A stretch of DNA of 64,000 nucleotides, taken from assembly GCA_035559995.1 (NCBI GenBank), contig DATMAM010000033.1, positions 62,001 through 126,000 on the forward strand, in the 5' to 3' direction. Each line of letters begins with the position of its first letter. Within the stretch, counting starts at the first letter, position 1. Positions 6,742 to 14,879 of this stretch are shown piece after piece. This stretch comes from DATMAM01 sp035559995 (lineage in GTDB: Bacteria > Desulfobacterota > Binatia > UBA9968). The position numbers and the translations under genes are program-made. The notes beneath the pieces are model-generated. The model did no database searches, had not been told where the DNA came from, and saw only the letters and a list, made by a program, of their open reading frames with translations.

Positions 6742-8316
6742 TTACAGGGACTCGGTTTGCTCGGCTTCGAGTTCTCCGCCCGACTGCAGGACGCTTTGGG
6801 ACCGCGGCCGCTGGGCGAAGGAGCGGAGCGTGCGGATCGCTTTTTGCTCGATCTGCCGGATACGCTCGCGAGTGACCGCAAACCTTTCTCCCAGCTCCTC
6901 CAACGTGTACTCCCGGGATTCGCCGATCCCGAAGCGGAAGCGCAACACGGCTTCCTGCCTGGGAGGCAATGCCGCCAGGGCTTTTTTCACCTCGACCTTC
7001 AGATTGGACATCGAGGCCTGTTCGAAAGGACTTGGAGCGTTCTTGTCCTCGACCAGGTCCGCCAGGCGGCTTTCGCCGTCGCCGATTGGCGTCTCCAAGG
7101 AGACTGGCTCGCCTTCCATCCGGCTAATCATGAACACTTCCTCGACCGTGATGCCCATCGCCTTGGCAATCTCTTCGGGGCGCGGCTCGCGTCCGAGTTT
7201 TCGCATCAGCGCGCGCGCGGTGCTGATCAGCTTGTTCTTTGTCTCGACGCGGTGCACCGGAATGCGAATTGTCCGCCCTGTGTCCGTGATGCCGCGCGAG
7301 ATGCTCTGCCGGATCCACCAGCTCGCGTAGGTGGACAAACGGTAGCCGCGGCGATAGTCGAACTTCTCGATAGCCCGCATCAGGCCGAGGTTGCCTTCCT
7401 GGATGAGATCCAGGAGGGGAAGACCCCGATTGATGAATCGCTTAGCGATGCTGATCACGAGCCGCAGGTTCGCCTCAATGAATTCTCTGCGCGCGACCTC
7501 GGCTTGCGCTTCCCCTTCTCGGATAGCGTCGACCAGCCGCTTGATCTCAGCCGCGGGAAGTCCCAGCTTGCGCTCGATTTCCTCGATTTGCGCGCGCAGC
7601 GCCACGCGCTCGCTCTCTTTGCCCGCGAGTTCAAGCTTTTGCTCGAGGTCCGCCAGGCGGCGGTGCAAGCTTTTGATTTCGCTCGCCAGAGCATCGATCT
7701 GCGAGCGGGTGATCTGTAGCGCCGTCAGCTCCCGAATCAGCGCCGCCCTTTTCTTGTCGAGCGTCTTTTTGAGGCTTTCCCGCCGACGCTTGGACAGGCT
7801 CTTCTTGCTCAGCTCCAGTTCAGTCCGGTCGTAGCTCCGGCCCAGGCTGCGAAGCTTGGGAATCGCTCGAAGAAAGCGCTTCCGCACCCGCTCGATCTCC
7901 GCCAGGTTCTCGGCCTCCTCGCCTTTGACGAGGATCTCCTGGACGGTAACGTCGCCCGCCTCGAAGCTTTCCGCCAACCGCAGGACCGCCCTGAACGAGT
8001 AGGGCGTGAGGAAGACGGCGTTGCGGACCTTTTCCCAACCGGCCTCGATCTCCTTAGCCAAGTAAATCTCACGCTCATGAGACAAAAGCGGAACAGAGCC
8101 GGCCTCCTTAAGATACAGCGCTACCAGGTCGCTCCCCTGCTCGGGCTTGTCAAGTTCCGCCTCGGGCTCTTCGGTTTCATCCTCGGTCGCGGGTTCCAGC
8201 TCGTCCGTGTCCAAGCTCTCGGTTACGGAGAAATCCGACGGCTCGTCGTAGTCGCCGGGCAGCTCACGCAAAGGGCGGAACTCCTCCGAGGCGATCTCAT
8301 CGATACGATCATTCAT
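6742..8316 (-). CDS. rpoD: Sigma-70 family primary-type sigma factor
   Basis: RNA polymerase sigma subunit of about 524 residues. It lacks a recognisable region 1.1. It has region 1.2 (LYLKEAGSVPLL), an unusually charged, heptad-like insert rich in Lys/Arg/Glu, and region 2 with NLRLVISIAKRF and LIQEGNLGLMRAIEKFDY. The -10 recognition helix region reads RLSTYASWWIRQSI. Region 4 ends with YTLEELGERFAVTRERIRQI, the -35-binding helix-turn-helix. The start is ATG 8316, preceded by AGGAG; an upstream ATG at 8343 overlaps the nusG stop by one base and is the alternative. The gene is co-transcribed with nusG. Whether it is the sole housekeeping sigma or a second RpoD-like factor cannot be decided here. 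Confidence 0.93.
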   Translation of the reverse strand: MNDRIDEIASEEFRPLRELPGDYDEPSDFSVTESLDTDELEPATEDETEEPEAELDKPEQGSDLVALYLKEAGSVPLLSHEREIYLAKEIEAGWEKVRNAVFLTPYSFRAVLRLAESFEAGDVTVQEILVKGEEAENLAEIERVRKRFLRAIPKLRSLGRSYDRTELELSKKSLSKRRRESLKKTLDKKRAALIRELTALQITRSQIDALASEIKSLHRRLADLEQKLELAGKESERVALRAQIEEIERKLGLPAAEIKRLVDAIREGEAQAEVARREFIEANLRLVISIAKRFINRGLPLLDLIQEGNLGLMRAIEKFDYRRGYRLSTYASWWIRQSISRGITDTGRTIRIPVHRVETKNKLISTARALMRKLGREPRPEEIAKAMGITVEEVFMISRMEGEPVSLETPIGDGESRLADLVEDKNAPSPFEQASMSNLKVEVKKALAALPPRQEAVLRFRFGIGESREYTLEELGERFAVTRERIRQIEQKAIRTLRSFAQRPRSQSVLQSGGELEAEQTESL

Positions 8317-8342
8317 TTGTTTGTCACTCCTAAGAGCTGCCA

Positions 8343-8873
8343 TTACGCAGCCTCAACCTGCACAAAATCCAGGTCCACGGGCGTGGGCCTGCCAAAGACG
8401 CTGATCGCCACGCGCACCATAGACCGTTCGGGCCTGACCTCTTGCACGGTTCCAGCGAAGTCACGAAAAGGCCCGTCTACCACCTTGACCCTTTCGCCGA
8501 CCACAAATCGAGTCTTTGGACGCGGCGCCGCCTTGCTCGATTCAACGGTCCGCATGATTTCCTCGACTTCCCGGTCCGACATCGGCGTAGGCGTGTTGCC
8601 TTCGCCGACGAACCCAAGAACACGGGGAATCGAGTGGATAAAATGCCAATTCTCGTCGGTCATGACCATCTGGACGAGCACATACCCCGGAAACAAGCGC
8701 CGCTCGACGGTTTGCTTTTTTCCCTTGACCCGGTCGATGATCTTTTCGGTAGGCACCAAGACCTCACCGAAAAGGTGTTCTTTAGCCGCTTCTTTTATTT
8801 TCTTTTTGAGAGCGGCCTGAACCCTTTGTTCATACCCAGGCTGCACATAAATAGCGTACCACTTTTTCTCCAT
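8343..8873 (-). CDS. nusG: Transcription termination/antitermination factor NusG
   Basis: A 176-residue protein with the complete NusG layout. The N-terminal NGN domain opens KWYAIYVQPGYEQRV and contains LFPGYVLVQM. The C-terminal KOW domain reads VGERVKVVDGPFRDFAGTV. It binds the RNA polymerase clamp and links transcription to Rho or ribosomes. The context is atypical: instead of secE-nusG-rplK, it is the first gene of a two-gene unit with a sigma factor. The ATG is preceded by a purine-rich site further upstream (AGGAGGAGAG, spacing long). It may be the only NusG moved from its usual operon, or a paralog. Confidence 0.93.
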   Translation of the reverse strand: MEKKWYAIYVQPGYEQRVQAALKKKIKEAAKEHLFGEVLVPTEKIIDRVKGKKQTVERRLFPGYVLVQMVMTDENWHFIHSIPRVLGFVGEGNTPTPMSDREVEEIMRTVESSKAAPRPKTRFVVGERVKVVDGPFRDFAGTVQEVRPERSMVRVAISVFGRPTPVDLDFVQVEAA

Positions 8874-9315
8874 TGACCTGCAGCGAGCGCCCTAAGGCGC
8901 CCTCTCCTCCTATTGTGACACCACGCTGGGGCGGGGGACACCCGGCCTGTTTCCGGCCCGCGCCGAGAACCTTCGACCTACGTCAAACTTAGAACCAGGG
9001 ATGCCCGAAAGCTGTTGGAATGCGCGAATAAGGAATATGCTTCCAATTTAAGCATATTGGGCAATATGTCAAGCAGTACCTCAACTTGTGGCCGTGAATT
9101 ATTTCCGCCAAAGCTTTATGCACGCAACTGCCGTGCCATCCTATACGACGCTCTTATGACCAAAAATTTCGTCCCTCGCGGTACGGGTAAGATCGCGGGC
9201 CCGACAGCGTATGAGACTCCCTTCAGCTTGTCCAGGCTTTGTTGTAAACTCAGCCTACGATCTTGGCTCCGACGTATCTTCCTCAGGACGCACAGTAGTT
9301 AAGGGAGTCTATTCC
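8874..9315. other. Divergent intergenic region, nusG / PPi-PFK
   Basis: This 442-base gap has no supported gene. The minus-strand part holds the nusG leader (about 170 bases) and the promoter described separately. The AT-rich stretch 9015-9150 stands out from the local GC content. A promoter for the phosphofructokinase gene must lie between 9080 and 9300; CCTATACG near 9140 is only a weak candidate. Confidence 0.6.
9034..9072 (-). promoter_or_regulatory. nusG-rpoD promoter with palindrome over the -10
   Basis: On the minus strand there is a perfect -35 TTGACA (9072-9067), a 16-base spacer and -10 TAAATT (9050-9045). A 9-bp inverted repeat, AATATGCTT (9034-9042) and AAGCATATT (9050-9058), brackets the -10 box in an otherwise GC-rich region. 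The arrangement is that of a repressor operator; the regulator is unknown. Confidence 0.6.
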
Positions 9316-10641
9316 GTGAAAAATCAAGAAAAATCGCCGGAAAATGGACGCCCGCGCGTCGGCATCGTCGTCGGCGGCGGCCCGGCGCCGGGGATTAACG
9401 GCGCCATCAGCGCGATAACCCTGGAGGCGCGCAGCCGCGGCTATGAGGTTTTGGGTATTATGGACGGGTTTTCGTGGCTAATGGCGGGAAAAACTGACCA
9501 TGTCCGAAAGCTCGATCGCGAGGAGGTGTCCCGGATTCACTTTCAAGGGGGATCGATCCTTAACACCTCGCGCGCCAACCCCACTAAGAACCCGGAAGAT
9601 ATGAAGCGCGTTCTGGACGGTCTGGAGGCGCTCGGGATCCGCTATCTGGCGACCATCGGGGGCGACGACACGATGTTCGCGGCAAGCGAGGTTGCAAGGC
9701 ATTCGGCCGGCAAAATCAGGGTCTGTCATGTGCCGAAGACCATCGACAACGATCTACCCCTTCCCGGCGAAATCCCGACGTTCGGGTTTGAGACGGCGCG
9801 CCAATTAGGTTTCGAGCTGGTGCACAACCTGATGGAAGATTCGCGCACCACGGGGCGCTGGTATTTCGTCGTGGTCATGGGGCGGGCCGCCGGGCATCTG
9901 GCACTGGGTATCGGGAAGGCGGTGGGAGCGACCTTGACTGTGATCCCGGAGGAGTTTCCGGGGCCGGTTCACGTGGAGGCGGTCTGCGACGTCCTGGAAG
10001 GAGCGATCTTGAAGCGGCGGCTCTTCAACCGCTCGGACGGGGTCGCGCTGATCGCCGAAGGCCTTATCGAAAAAATGCCGCAGGAGGAGCTGACCCGCAT
10101 CGAAGGCGTGCGGATCATGCGTGACGCTTACGGGCACTTGCGTTTGGCCGAGCTCGATCTCGCTCATATTCTCAAGATCATGGTGGAGCGGCGTTTTGCA
10201 GAGCGCGGTTCGGCCATGACCATCGTGCACAAAACGATCGGCTACGAAGTGCGTTGCGCGCCGCCGATTGCGTTCGACTGCGAGTACGTAAGGGCATTGG
10301 GATACGGCGCCGTCGAATTTTTGTTGAACCCAAAGCCGGAGAACGCCAGCCTCAACGGCGCGCTGGTGTGCTTGGAAAACGGAAAGATTTCTTATCTCAG
10401 GTTTGAAGAGCTGATGAACCCGCAAACCGGTAAGACGCGCGTGCGGCTGGTCGATATCACCAAGCCTTCGTATCGCGTGGCGCGCGAGTACATGATCCGA
10501 CTGGAGCGCGAGGACTTCGACGACGAAGCCAGGCTGGAGGCTCTGGCGCTCGCCCGCTCCACCCCGGCGCGAACTTGCACCCCCGCTGACTTTCGAGACA
10601 AATTCCAGTATGTTGTAACGCAATTGCACGGAGCAATCTGA
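9316..10641 (+). CDS. pfp: 6-phosphofructokinase, pyrophosphate-dependent type
   Basis: Phosphorylates fructose-6-phosphate in glycolysis; the PPi-type reaction is reversible. The 441-residue protein opens RVGIVVGGGPAPGINGAI. The donor-site motif is GGDDT (near residue 116) rather than GGDGS, and the following motif is PKTIDND (near 141) rather than PGTIDND. Asp and Lys at those positions are the known markers of pyrophosphate use. The start is taken as GTG 9316 after AAGGGAG; an in-frame ATG at 9211 would add 35 residues with no family similarity. It is followed 17 bases later by the aldolase gene, forming a glycolytic operon. Confidence 0.92.
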   Translation: MKNQEKSPENGRPRVGIVVGGGPAPGINGAISAITLEARSRGYEVLGIMDGFSWLMAGKTDHVRKLDREEVSRIHFQGGSILNTSRANPTKNPEDMKRVLDGLEALGIRYLATIGGDDTMFAASEVARHSAGKIRVCHVPKTIDNDLPLPGEIPTFGFETARQLGFELVHNLMEDSRTTGRWYFVVVMGRAAGHLALGIGKAVGATLTVIPEEFPGPVHVEAVCDVLEGAILKRRLFNRSDGVALIAEGLIEKMPQEELTRIEGVRIMRDAYGHLRLAELDLAHILKIMVERRFAERGSAMTIVHKTIGYEVRCAPPIAFDCEYVRALGYGAVEFLLNPKPENASLNGALVCLENGKISYLRFEELMNPQTGKTRVRLVDITKPSYRVAREYMIRLEREDFDDEARLEALALARSTPARTCTPADFRDKFQYVVTQLHGAI

Positions 10642-10658
10642 TCTGAAGGAGGGCGACC

Positions 10659-11681
10659 ATGGCCAAAAAAGAACTCGAAGCGGTTGCGCGCGCGCTCGTG
10701 GCAAAGGGCAAGGGGATCCTGGCTGCGGACGAAAGTTCGGGAACCATCAAGCGGCGGCTCGAAAGCGTCAAGGTCGAATCGACCGAAGAAAACCGGCGCG
10801 CTTACCGCGAGCTACTGTTCACGACGCCCGGCGTCGAGGAGTTCTTGAGCGGGGTCATCCTTTACGACGAGACGATAAGGCAGTCCGCAAAGGACGGCAG
10901 GCCGTTTCCGCAAGTCCTTTCCAGCAAGGGGATTTTGCCCGGGATCAAAGTCGACAAGGGGCTTGCCGACCTCCCGGGGTTCCCCGGCGAGGTCGTCACC
11001 GAGGGGCTCGACGGCTTGCGGGCGCGCTTCGCGGAATACGTGAAGCTCGGAGCCAAGTTTGCAAAGTGGCGCGCGGTGATCGCGATCGGAAAAGGCATCC
11101 CGACGCAGCAATGCATCTCGGCCAACGCCCACGCTCTCGCGCGCTATGCCGCGCTCGCGCAGGAAGCCGGCCTGGTGCCGATCGTGGAGCCGGAGGTCTT
11201 GATTGACGGCGATCACACCATCGAGCGCTGCGAGGAAGCAACCGAGGCGACTTTAAAGAGCGTGTTCGGCGAGCTTTTAAACAGCCGCGTGGCTCTCGAA
11301 GGCATGTTGCTCAAGCCTAACATGGTGTTATCCGGCAAGGACTGCCCGCAGCAGGCGGGCGTCGAGGAGGTCGCTCAACGGACCATCGCTTGTTTTCGCC
11401 GCGTTGTTCCCGCCGCGGTGCCGGGAATCGTGTTTTTGTCGGGCGGGCAGTCGCCCGAGGCGGCGACCGAACACTTGAACGCCATGAACGTCATGGGGCC
11501 GCACCCGTGGGAGATCAGCTTTTCGTACGCGCGCGCGCTGCAGGATCCCGTGATGAAGGCGTGGCGCGGCGACCCGGCCAATGTCGCCAAGGCGCAGAAG
11601 ATCTTCTACCACAGGGCAAAGTGCAATGGCGCCGCGCGTCTGGGCAAGTACAGCAAGGAGATGGAAGCTCAGGCAGCGTAA
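10659..11681 (+). CDS. fba: Fructose-bisphosphate aldolase, class I
   Basis: Cleaves fructose-1,6-bisphosphate to the two triose phosphates through a lysine Schiff base. The 340-residue protein has the class I hallmarks GKGILAADESSGTIKRR near residue 18 and LLKPNMVLSGKDC with the Schiff-base Lys near residue 218. FLSGGQSPEAATEHLN follows near 252. It belongs to the animal/plant-like class I family rather than the DhnA type. The ATG follows a GGAGGG ribosome site. It sits directly after the PPi-dependent phosphofructokinase, so substrate production and cleavage are co-expressed. Confidence 0.96.
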   Translation: MAKKELEAVARALVAKGKGILAADESSGTIKRRLESVKVESTEENRRAYRELLFTTPGVEEFLSGVILYDETIRQSAKDGRPFPQVLSSKGILPGIKVDKGLADLPGFPGEVVTEGLDGLRARFAEYVKLGAKFAKWRAVIAIGKGIPTQQCISANAHALARYAALAQEAGLVPIVEPEVLIDGDHTIERCEEATEATLKSVFGELLNSRVALEGMLLKPNMVLSGKDCPQQAGVEEVAQRTIACFRRVVPAAVPGIVFLSGGQSPEAATEHLNAMNVMGPHPWEISFSYARALQDPVMKAWRGDPANVAKAQKIFYHRAKCNGAARLGKYSKEMEAQAA

Positions 11682-11693
11682 AGCGAAAGAGCG

Positions 11694-12179
11694 ATGCAGC
11701 TTACGACCGTCAAGATCGACAAGCCCGACGATATCAACTTTATTCTCGGGCAGAGTCATTTCATCAAAACCGTCGAAGACATTCACGAGGCGATGGTGCA
11801 GAGCGTGCCCGGCATCAAGTTTGGTCTCGCTTTCTGCGAGTCTTCAGGGGAGAGGCTCGTGCGCTGGAGCGGGAACGATGACGATATGATCGAACTCGCC
11901 AAGCGCAACGCGCTCTCCCTTGCGGCGGGTCATTGCTTTGTCTTGTTCCTGGGAAAAGGGTTCTTCCCCGTCAACGTTCTCAACGCCATCAAAATGGTCC
12001 CTGAAGTGTGTCGTATCTACTGCGCCACGGCGAACCCGGTCGAAGTCATTGTGGCCGAGACGGAGCAGGGCAGGGGGATTCTCGGCGTTGTGGACGGCGG
12101 CAAGCCCAAAGGCGTGGAGGACGCTCAGGGTATCGCGTGGCGCAAGGAGCTGCTGCGCAAAATCGGCTACAAGCTTTAA
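11694..12179 (+). CDS. Adenosine-specific kinase family protein (DUF355-like)
   Basis: A 161-residue protein opening MQLTTVKIDKPDDINFILGQ. It has the family stretches GLAFCESSGERLVRWSGND and HCFVLFLGKGFFPVNVLNAI, and ends with GVVDGGKPKGVED. It matches the compact family typified by archaeal proteins with an adenosine-bound structure and called adenosine-specific kinase; the in vivo reaction is poorly established. It begins 12 bases after the aldolase stop and is very likely the third gene of the glycolytic operon. The start is the first ATG, near a weak GAAAGAG site. Confidence 0.85.
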   Translation: MQLTTVKIDKPDDINFILGQSHFIKTVEDIHEAMVQSVPGIKFGLAFCESSGERLVRWSGNDDDMIELAKRNALSLAAGHCFVLFLGKGFFPVNVLNAIKMVPEVCRIYCATANPVEVIVAETEQGRGILGVVDGGKPKGVEDAQGIAWRKELLRKIGYKL

Positions 12180-12235
12180 CGCTTTCCGTCGCGCCGGCGC
12201 AAGCCTTTGCAGCTCTCGGTCCCGCCTGTTGCTCC

Positions 12236-13200
12236 GTGAAAAGCGCTTTCAGCGTTTCAGGAAGGCTCCTTGCCGGCGCGTGCGTCGCCGGGGCCCTGTT
12301 CGGCTCACCGCGGGTTTTACCCGTAGCCTTTGCCGCGACGCCGGCCTTGCCCGGCATCACGGTTCGATCCAATCTTTCCTACGCCACGCCGGCGCTTTGA
12401 ACAACCGCCAGACGTTGGATCTCTATTTGCCCCGAACGAGTCAGGGGCTGCGGCCGCCGTTAGTAATTTTCGTGCACGGGGGCTTTTGGCGCTTCGCCGA
12501 TGATCGGTACGGCATCGGCCGTGCGGTGGCGGAGGCGCTCACGCAAAAAGGCGTCGCGGTTGCGCTCATGAGATACAGGCTCGCCCCGGGCTTTCGACAT
12601 CCCGCGCAGGCCGAAGATGTCGCCATGTTGGCGGCGCCAGGAAGTCGAACCCTATCGGCCCGTGGTCGTCGTGGGGATCGATGAGGAAAAAAATCTCTTC
12701 CGCCTGGGGGCGTTCTCGCAGGCCCTGCGCGAATATTCTTGGAAGCCGGGCCCGCAGCCGCCGCTCATGGCGCGCCCGCTCGGTGCGTTTATCTATTTCC
12801 TCAAAGAGCCGCCGCGAGCCTTGTGGCCTCACCCGGCGCAATACGCCTTGACCGAGGAGAGCTTCAGGCTCGTCGAACAGGATCCGCTGGCGCCGATTCG
12901 CGCGTTGCCCGGACCGGTTTACGAAGCGCTGACGTTCCAAAATGGGTGCGTCTATTGCCACAGCTTTCGCGGCGCCGGCACAAAAAGCCATCACATTTTG
13001 GCTGCGACCGGCGCGCCGCACGGCGGTTTTGCGCTGCCGCTCGAAGACTACCCTCCGGACGTGTGGAAGGAATTTATCTTCAATCAGATCGAGGTCGCAA
13101 AGAAAATGGGCGTCTCGCCAACGTTGTCGAGCCGAAGGCGCGCCAATTGCTGTACGGGCTGGTCGTGGAAGCCCGTTCGGGGACGAACAAAGCAAGGTGA
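12236..13200 (+). pseudogene. Decayed secreted alpha/beta-hydrolase with a c-haem motif segment
   Basis: Four pieces in alternating frames read as one protein. A GTG start with a signal-peptide-like stretch runs to SNLSYATPAL. After a frameshift near 12397, NNRQTLDLYLPR and the oxyanion motif VIFVHGGFW (near 12470) follow, to RYRLAPGFRHPAQAEDVA. After about 12620, a third piece in another frame runs through FQNGCVYCHSFRG (a CxxCH c-haem motif near 12950). A frameshift near 13118 leads to NVVEPKARQLLYGLVVEA and a stop at 13200. The GxSxG nucleophile elbow is missing, so an internal deletion is likely as well. No functional hydrolase can be made. Sequencing error could explain single shifts but not the missing core. 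Confidence 0.7.
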
Positions 13201-13381
13201 TCTTCGGGCGCGCGCTGCGGGTTCTCTTAAAATACGGGAACAAGTTCTTGCATGGCCGCGCCCGGCTGCTATAGTCTGGGGTAGGGTTTTTTTTGGCCGT
13301 CGTTTGGAGATCGTCCCGCGCCCAGCCAGCTGATCGGCGCGTTTTCAGATATAAAATATCCCTTCAAGGAAAGGACTGACG

Positions 13382-14392
13382 ATGTTGAGTCGAATCGCGA
13401 TCAACGGCTTTGGAAGGATCGGCAGGCTGTGCTTTCGGTCGCTCCTCCAGCATCACAGAGACAAGCTCACGGTTGTGGCGATCAACGATCTCGCCACTCT
13501 CGAGACCAACGCGCACCTGCTTGAGTACGATTCGACCTACGGCAAGTTTCCCGGAACGGTGAAGGTCGGCGAGGGCTTTCTTGAGGTCGACGGCTGGAAG
13601 ATCGCGGCCGTCAATCAAAAGGAGCTGGCGCGGCTGCCGTGGCGCGATCTCGGCGTCGATATCGTCATCGAATCGACCGGTGTTTTCACGGATGGCAAGG
13701 CCGCCCGGCAACATCTCGAGGCGGGCGCGAAAAAGGTCATCATCACCGCTCCGGCGACCAACGAGGACGTGACGGTCGTCCTCGGCGTCAATGACTCGGT
13801 TTACGATCCCAAGAAGCACAACATTGTCTCCAACGCCTCGTGCACGACCAACTGTTTGGCTCCGGTGGTCGATGTGCTGCACAAGGAATTCGGCATCGAG
13901 CGCGGGCTGATGACCACCACGCACGCGTACACGAACGATCAGCGCATCCTCGATCTGATGCACAGCGACTTGCGCCGCGCGCGCGCCGCCGCGATGAACA
14001 TCGTTCCCACCTCAACCGGGGCGGCCAAGGCGATCGGGCTCGTTGTGCCGGAGCTGCAGGGAAAGCTTCATGGCCTGGCGCTGCGCGTCCCTACGGCCAC
14101 GGTCTCGATCGTCGATTTGGTCGCCGATTTTAAGCAGCCGGTTACGGTTGAAGCCATCAATTCGGCTCTGCAAAAGGCCGCGGAGGGCCGGCTCAAAGGC
14201 ATACTGGAGTATTGCGACAAGCCGCTTGTCTCGAGCGATTTTCGCGGCAATCCCGCCTCCTCGATTGTCGATGCGCCGTCCACGGTGGTGTTGGACAAAA
14301 AGATGGCCAAGGTCCTGGCGTGGTACGATAACGAATGGGGCTACAGTTGCAGGGTGGCGGACCTTGCCGCTTTTATGGCCGAGAAGGGTTGA
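13382..14392 (+). CDS. gap: Glyceraldehyde-3-phosphate dehydrogenase, type I
   Basis: Oxidises and phosphorylates glyceraldehyde-3-phosphate with NAD. The 336-residue protein opens INGFGRIGRLCFR (dinucleotide-binding). It has the catalytic NASCTTNCLAP with Cys154 and the C-terminal WYDNEWGYSCR. The ATG is preceded by AAGGAAAGGA, about 6 bases upstream. TATAAA at 13350-13355 is a plausible -10 box, with no good -35. Together with phosphofructokinase and aldolase just upstream, it makes this a lower-glycolysis locus. No phosphoglycerate kinase or triose-phosphate isomerase follows, which is where they often lie. Confidence 0.97.
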   Translation: MLSRIAINGFGRIGRLCFRSLLQHHRDKLTVVAINDLATLETNAHLLEYDSTYGKFPGTVKVGEGFLEVDGWKIAAVNQKELARLPWRDLGVDIVIESTGVFTDGKAARQHLEAGAKKVIITAPATNEDVTVVLGVNDSVYDPKKHNIVSNASCTTNCLAPVVDVLHKEFGIERGLMTTTHAYTNDQRILDLMHSDLRRARAAAMNIVPTSTGAAKAIGLVVPELQGKLHGLALRVPTATVSIVDLVADFKQPVTVEAINSALQKAAEGRLKGILEYCDKPLVSSDFRGNPASSIVDAPSTVVLDKKMAKVLAWYDNEWGYSCRVADLAAFMAEKG

Positions 14393-14404
14393 TCGGATCG
14401 AACG

Positions 14405-14418
14405 CCGAGCGTTGACGC
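14405..14418 (+). repeat. 14-base direct repeat, left copy
   Basis: The 14-base sequence CCGAGCGTTGACGC here is repeated exactly at 14782-14795. The two copies flank the small gene at 14467-14721. Each contains TTGACG, close to a -35 box, so they may be promoter elements or remnants of an insertion. Confidence 0.5.
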
Positions 14419-14466
14419 CGCCGCTGGCGCCACTCCTGCGAATGAAAAATCCTCTAGGGGAAAGCC

Positions 14467-14721
14467 GTGCTGGATTCAGCCAGGGTCGAGATCGCCTTCG
14501 GTTCTGATTCGCAAGCGGCCGCCGCGGAACGGGCGTTGCGGTCCGTCGAGGGCGTGAGCGAAGTCGAGTTCGACCGCAGCGTGCGCCGGCTCGGCGTCTG
14601 CTTCAGCCCGTCGAAGGTGAGCATTCCCGCGCTGCTCGAGACGCTGCGGCCGTTTGCCGATGAGGTGCGGGTGGTTTCGGTCATCACGCCCTGCTTTCAT
14701 GTCGTTTCCTCTCATCCCTAG
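14467..14721 (+). CDS. Small ferredoxin-fold-like protein, HMA-like but without CxxC
   Basis: An 84-residue protein. The pattern AAAERALRSVEGVSEVEFD followed by LGVCFSPSKVSIPALLETLR resembles the beta-alpha-beta repeats of heavy-metal-associated (HMA) domains. The metal-binding CxxC loop is absent, so no metal role is claimed. The start is a GTG at 14467 after GGGGAAA. It lies between gap and ftsH and is flanked by 14-base direct repeats. Codon and base composition match the neighbours. Function unknown; the reading frame is plausible rather than certain. Confidence 0.5.
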   Translation: MLDSARVEIAFGSDSQAAAAERALRSVEGVSEVEFDRSVRRLGVCFSPSKVSIPALLETLRPFADEVRVVSVITPCFHVVSSHP

Positions 14722-14781
14722 CCTGTAGCAAACGCGCCCTTCTATAGGCGGTTCCCGCGTTGTAAGATTAGCTGTCTTAGC

Positions 14782-14795
14782 CCGAGCGTTGACGC
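14782..14795 (+). repeat. 14-base direct repeat, right copy
   Basis: Exact second copy of the 14-base sequence at 14405-14418. It lies about 85 bases upstream of ftsH. Confidence 0.5.
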
Positions 14796-14810
14796 GTCCG
14801 CACGTATCCG

Positions 14811-14836
14811 CCGCGGCGGCATGAGTGCCGCCGCGG
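14811..14836 (+). promoter_or_regulatory. Strong hairpin in the ftsH leader
   Basis: CCGCGGCGGC (14811-14820) and GCCGCCGCGG (14827-14836) pair perfectly around a 6-base loop, ending 43 bases before the ftsH start. There is no T tract, so this is not a normal terminator. It may be a leader structure controlling ftsH mRNA. Confidence 0.5.
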
Positions 14837-14879
14837 AGGCACAGCCGGCCGTTCGGCCTTTGCCTTAGAGGAGGCGGTT

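Noticed and set aside
14467..14721. Heavy-metal-binding HMA protein
   Set aside because: The CxxC metal loop is absent; only the fold pattern is suggestive.
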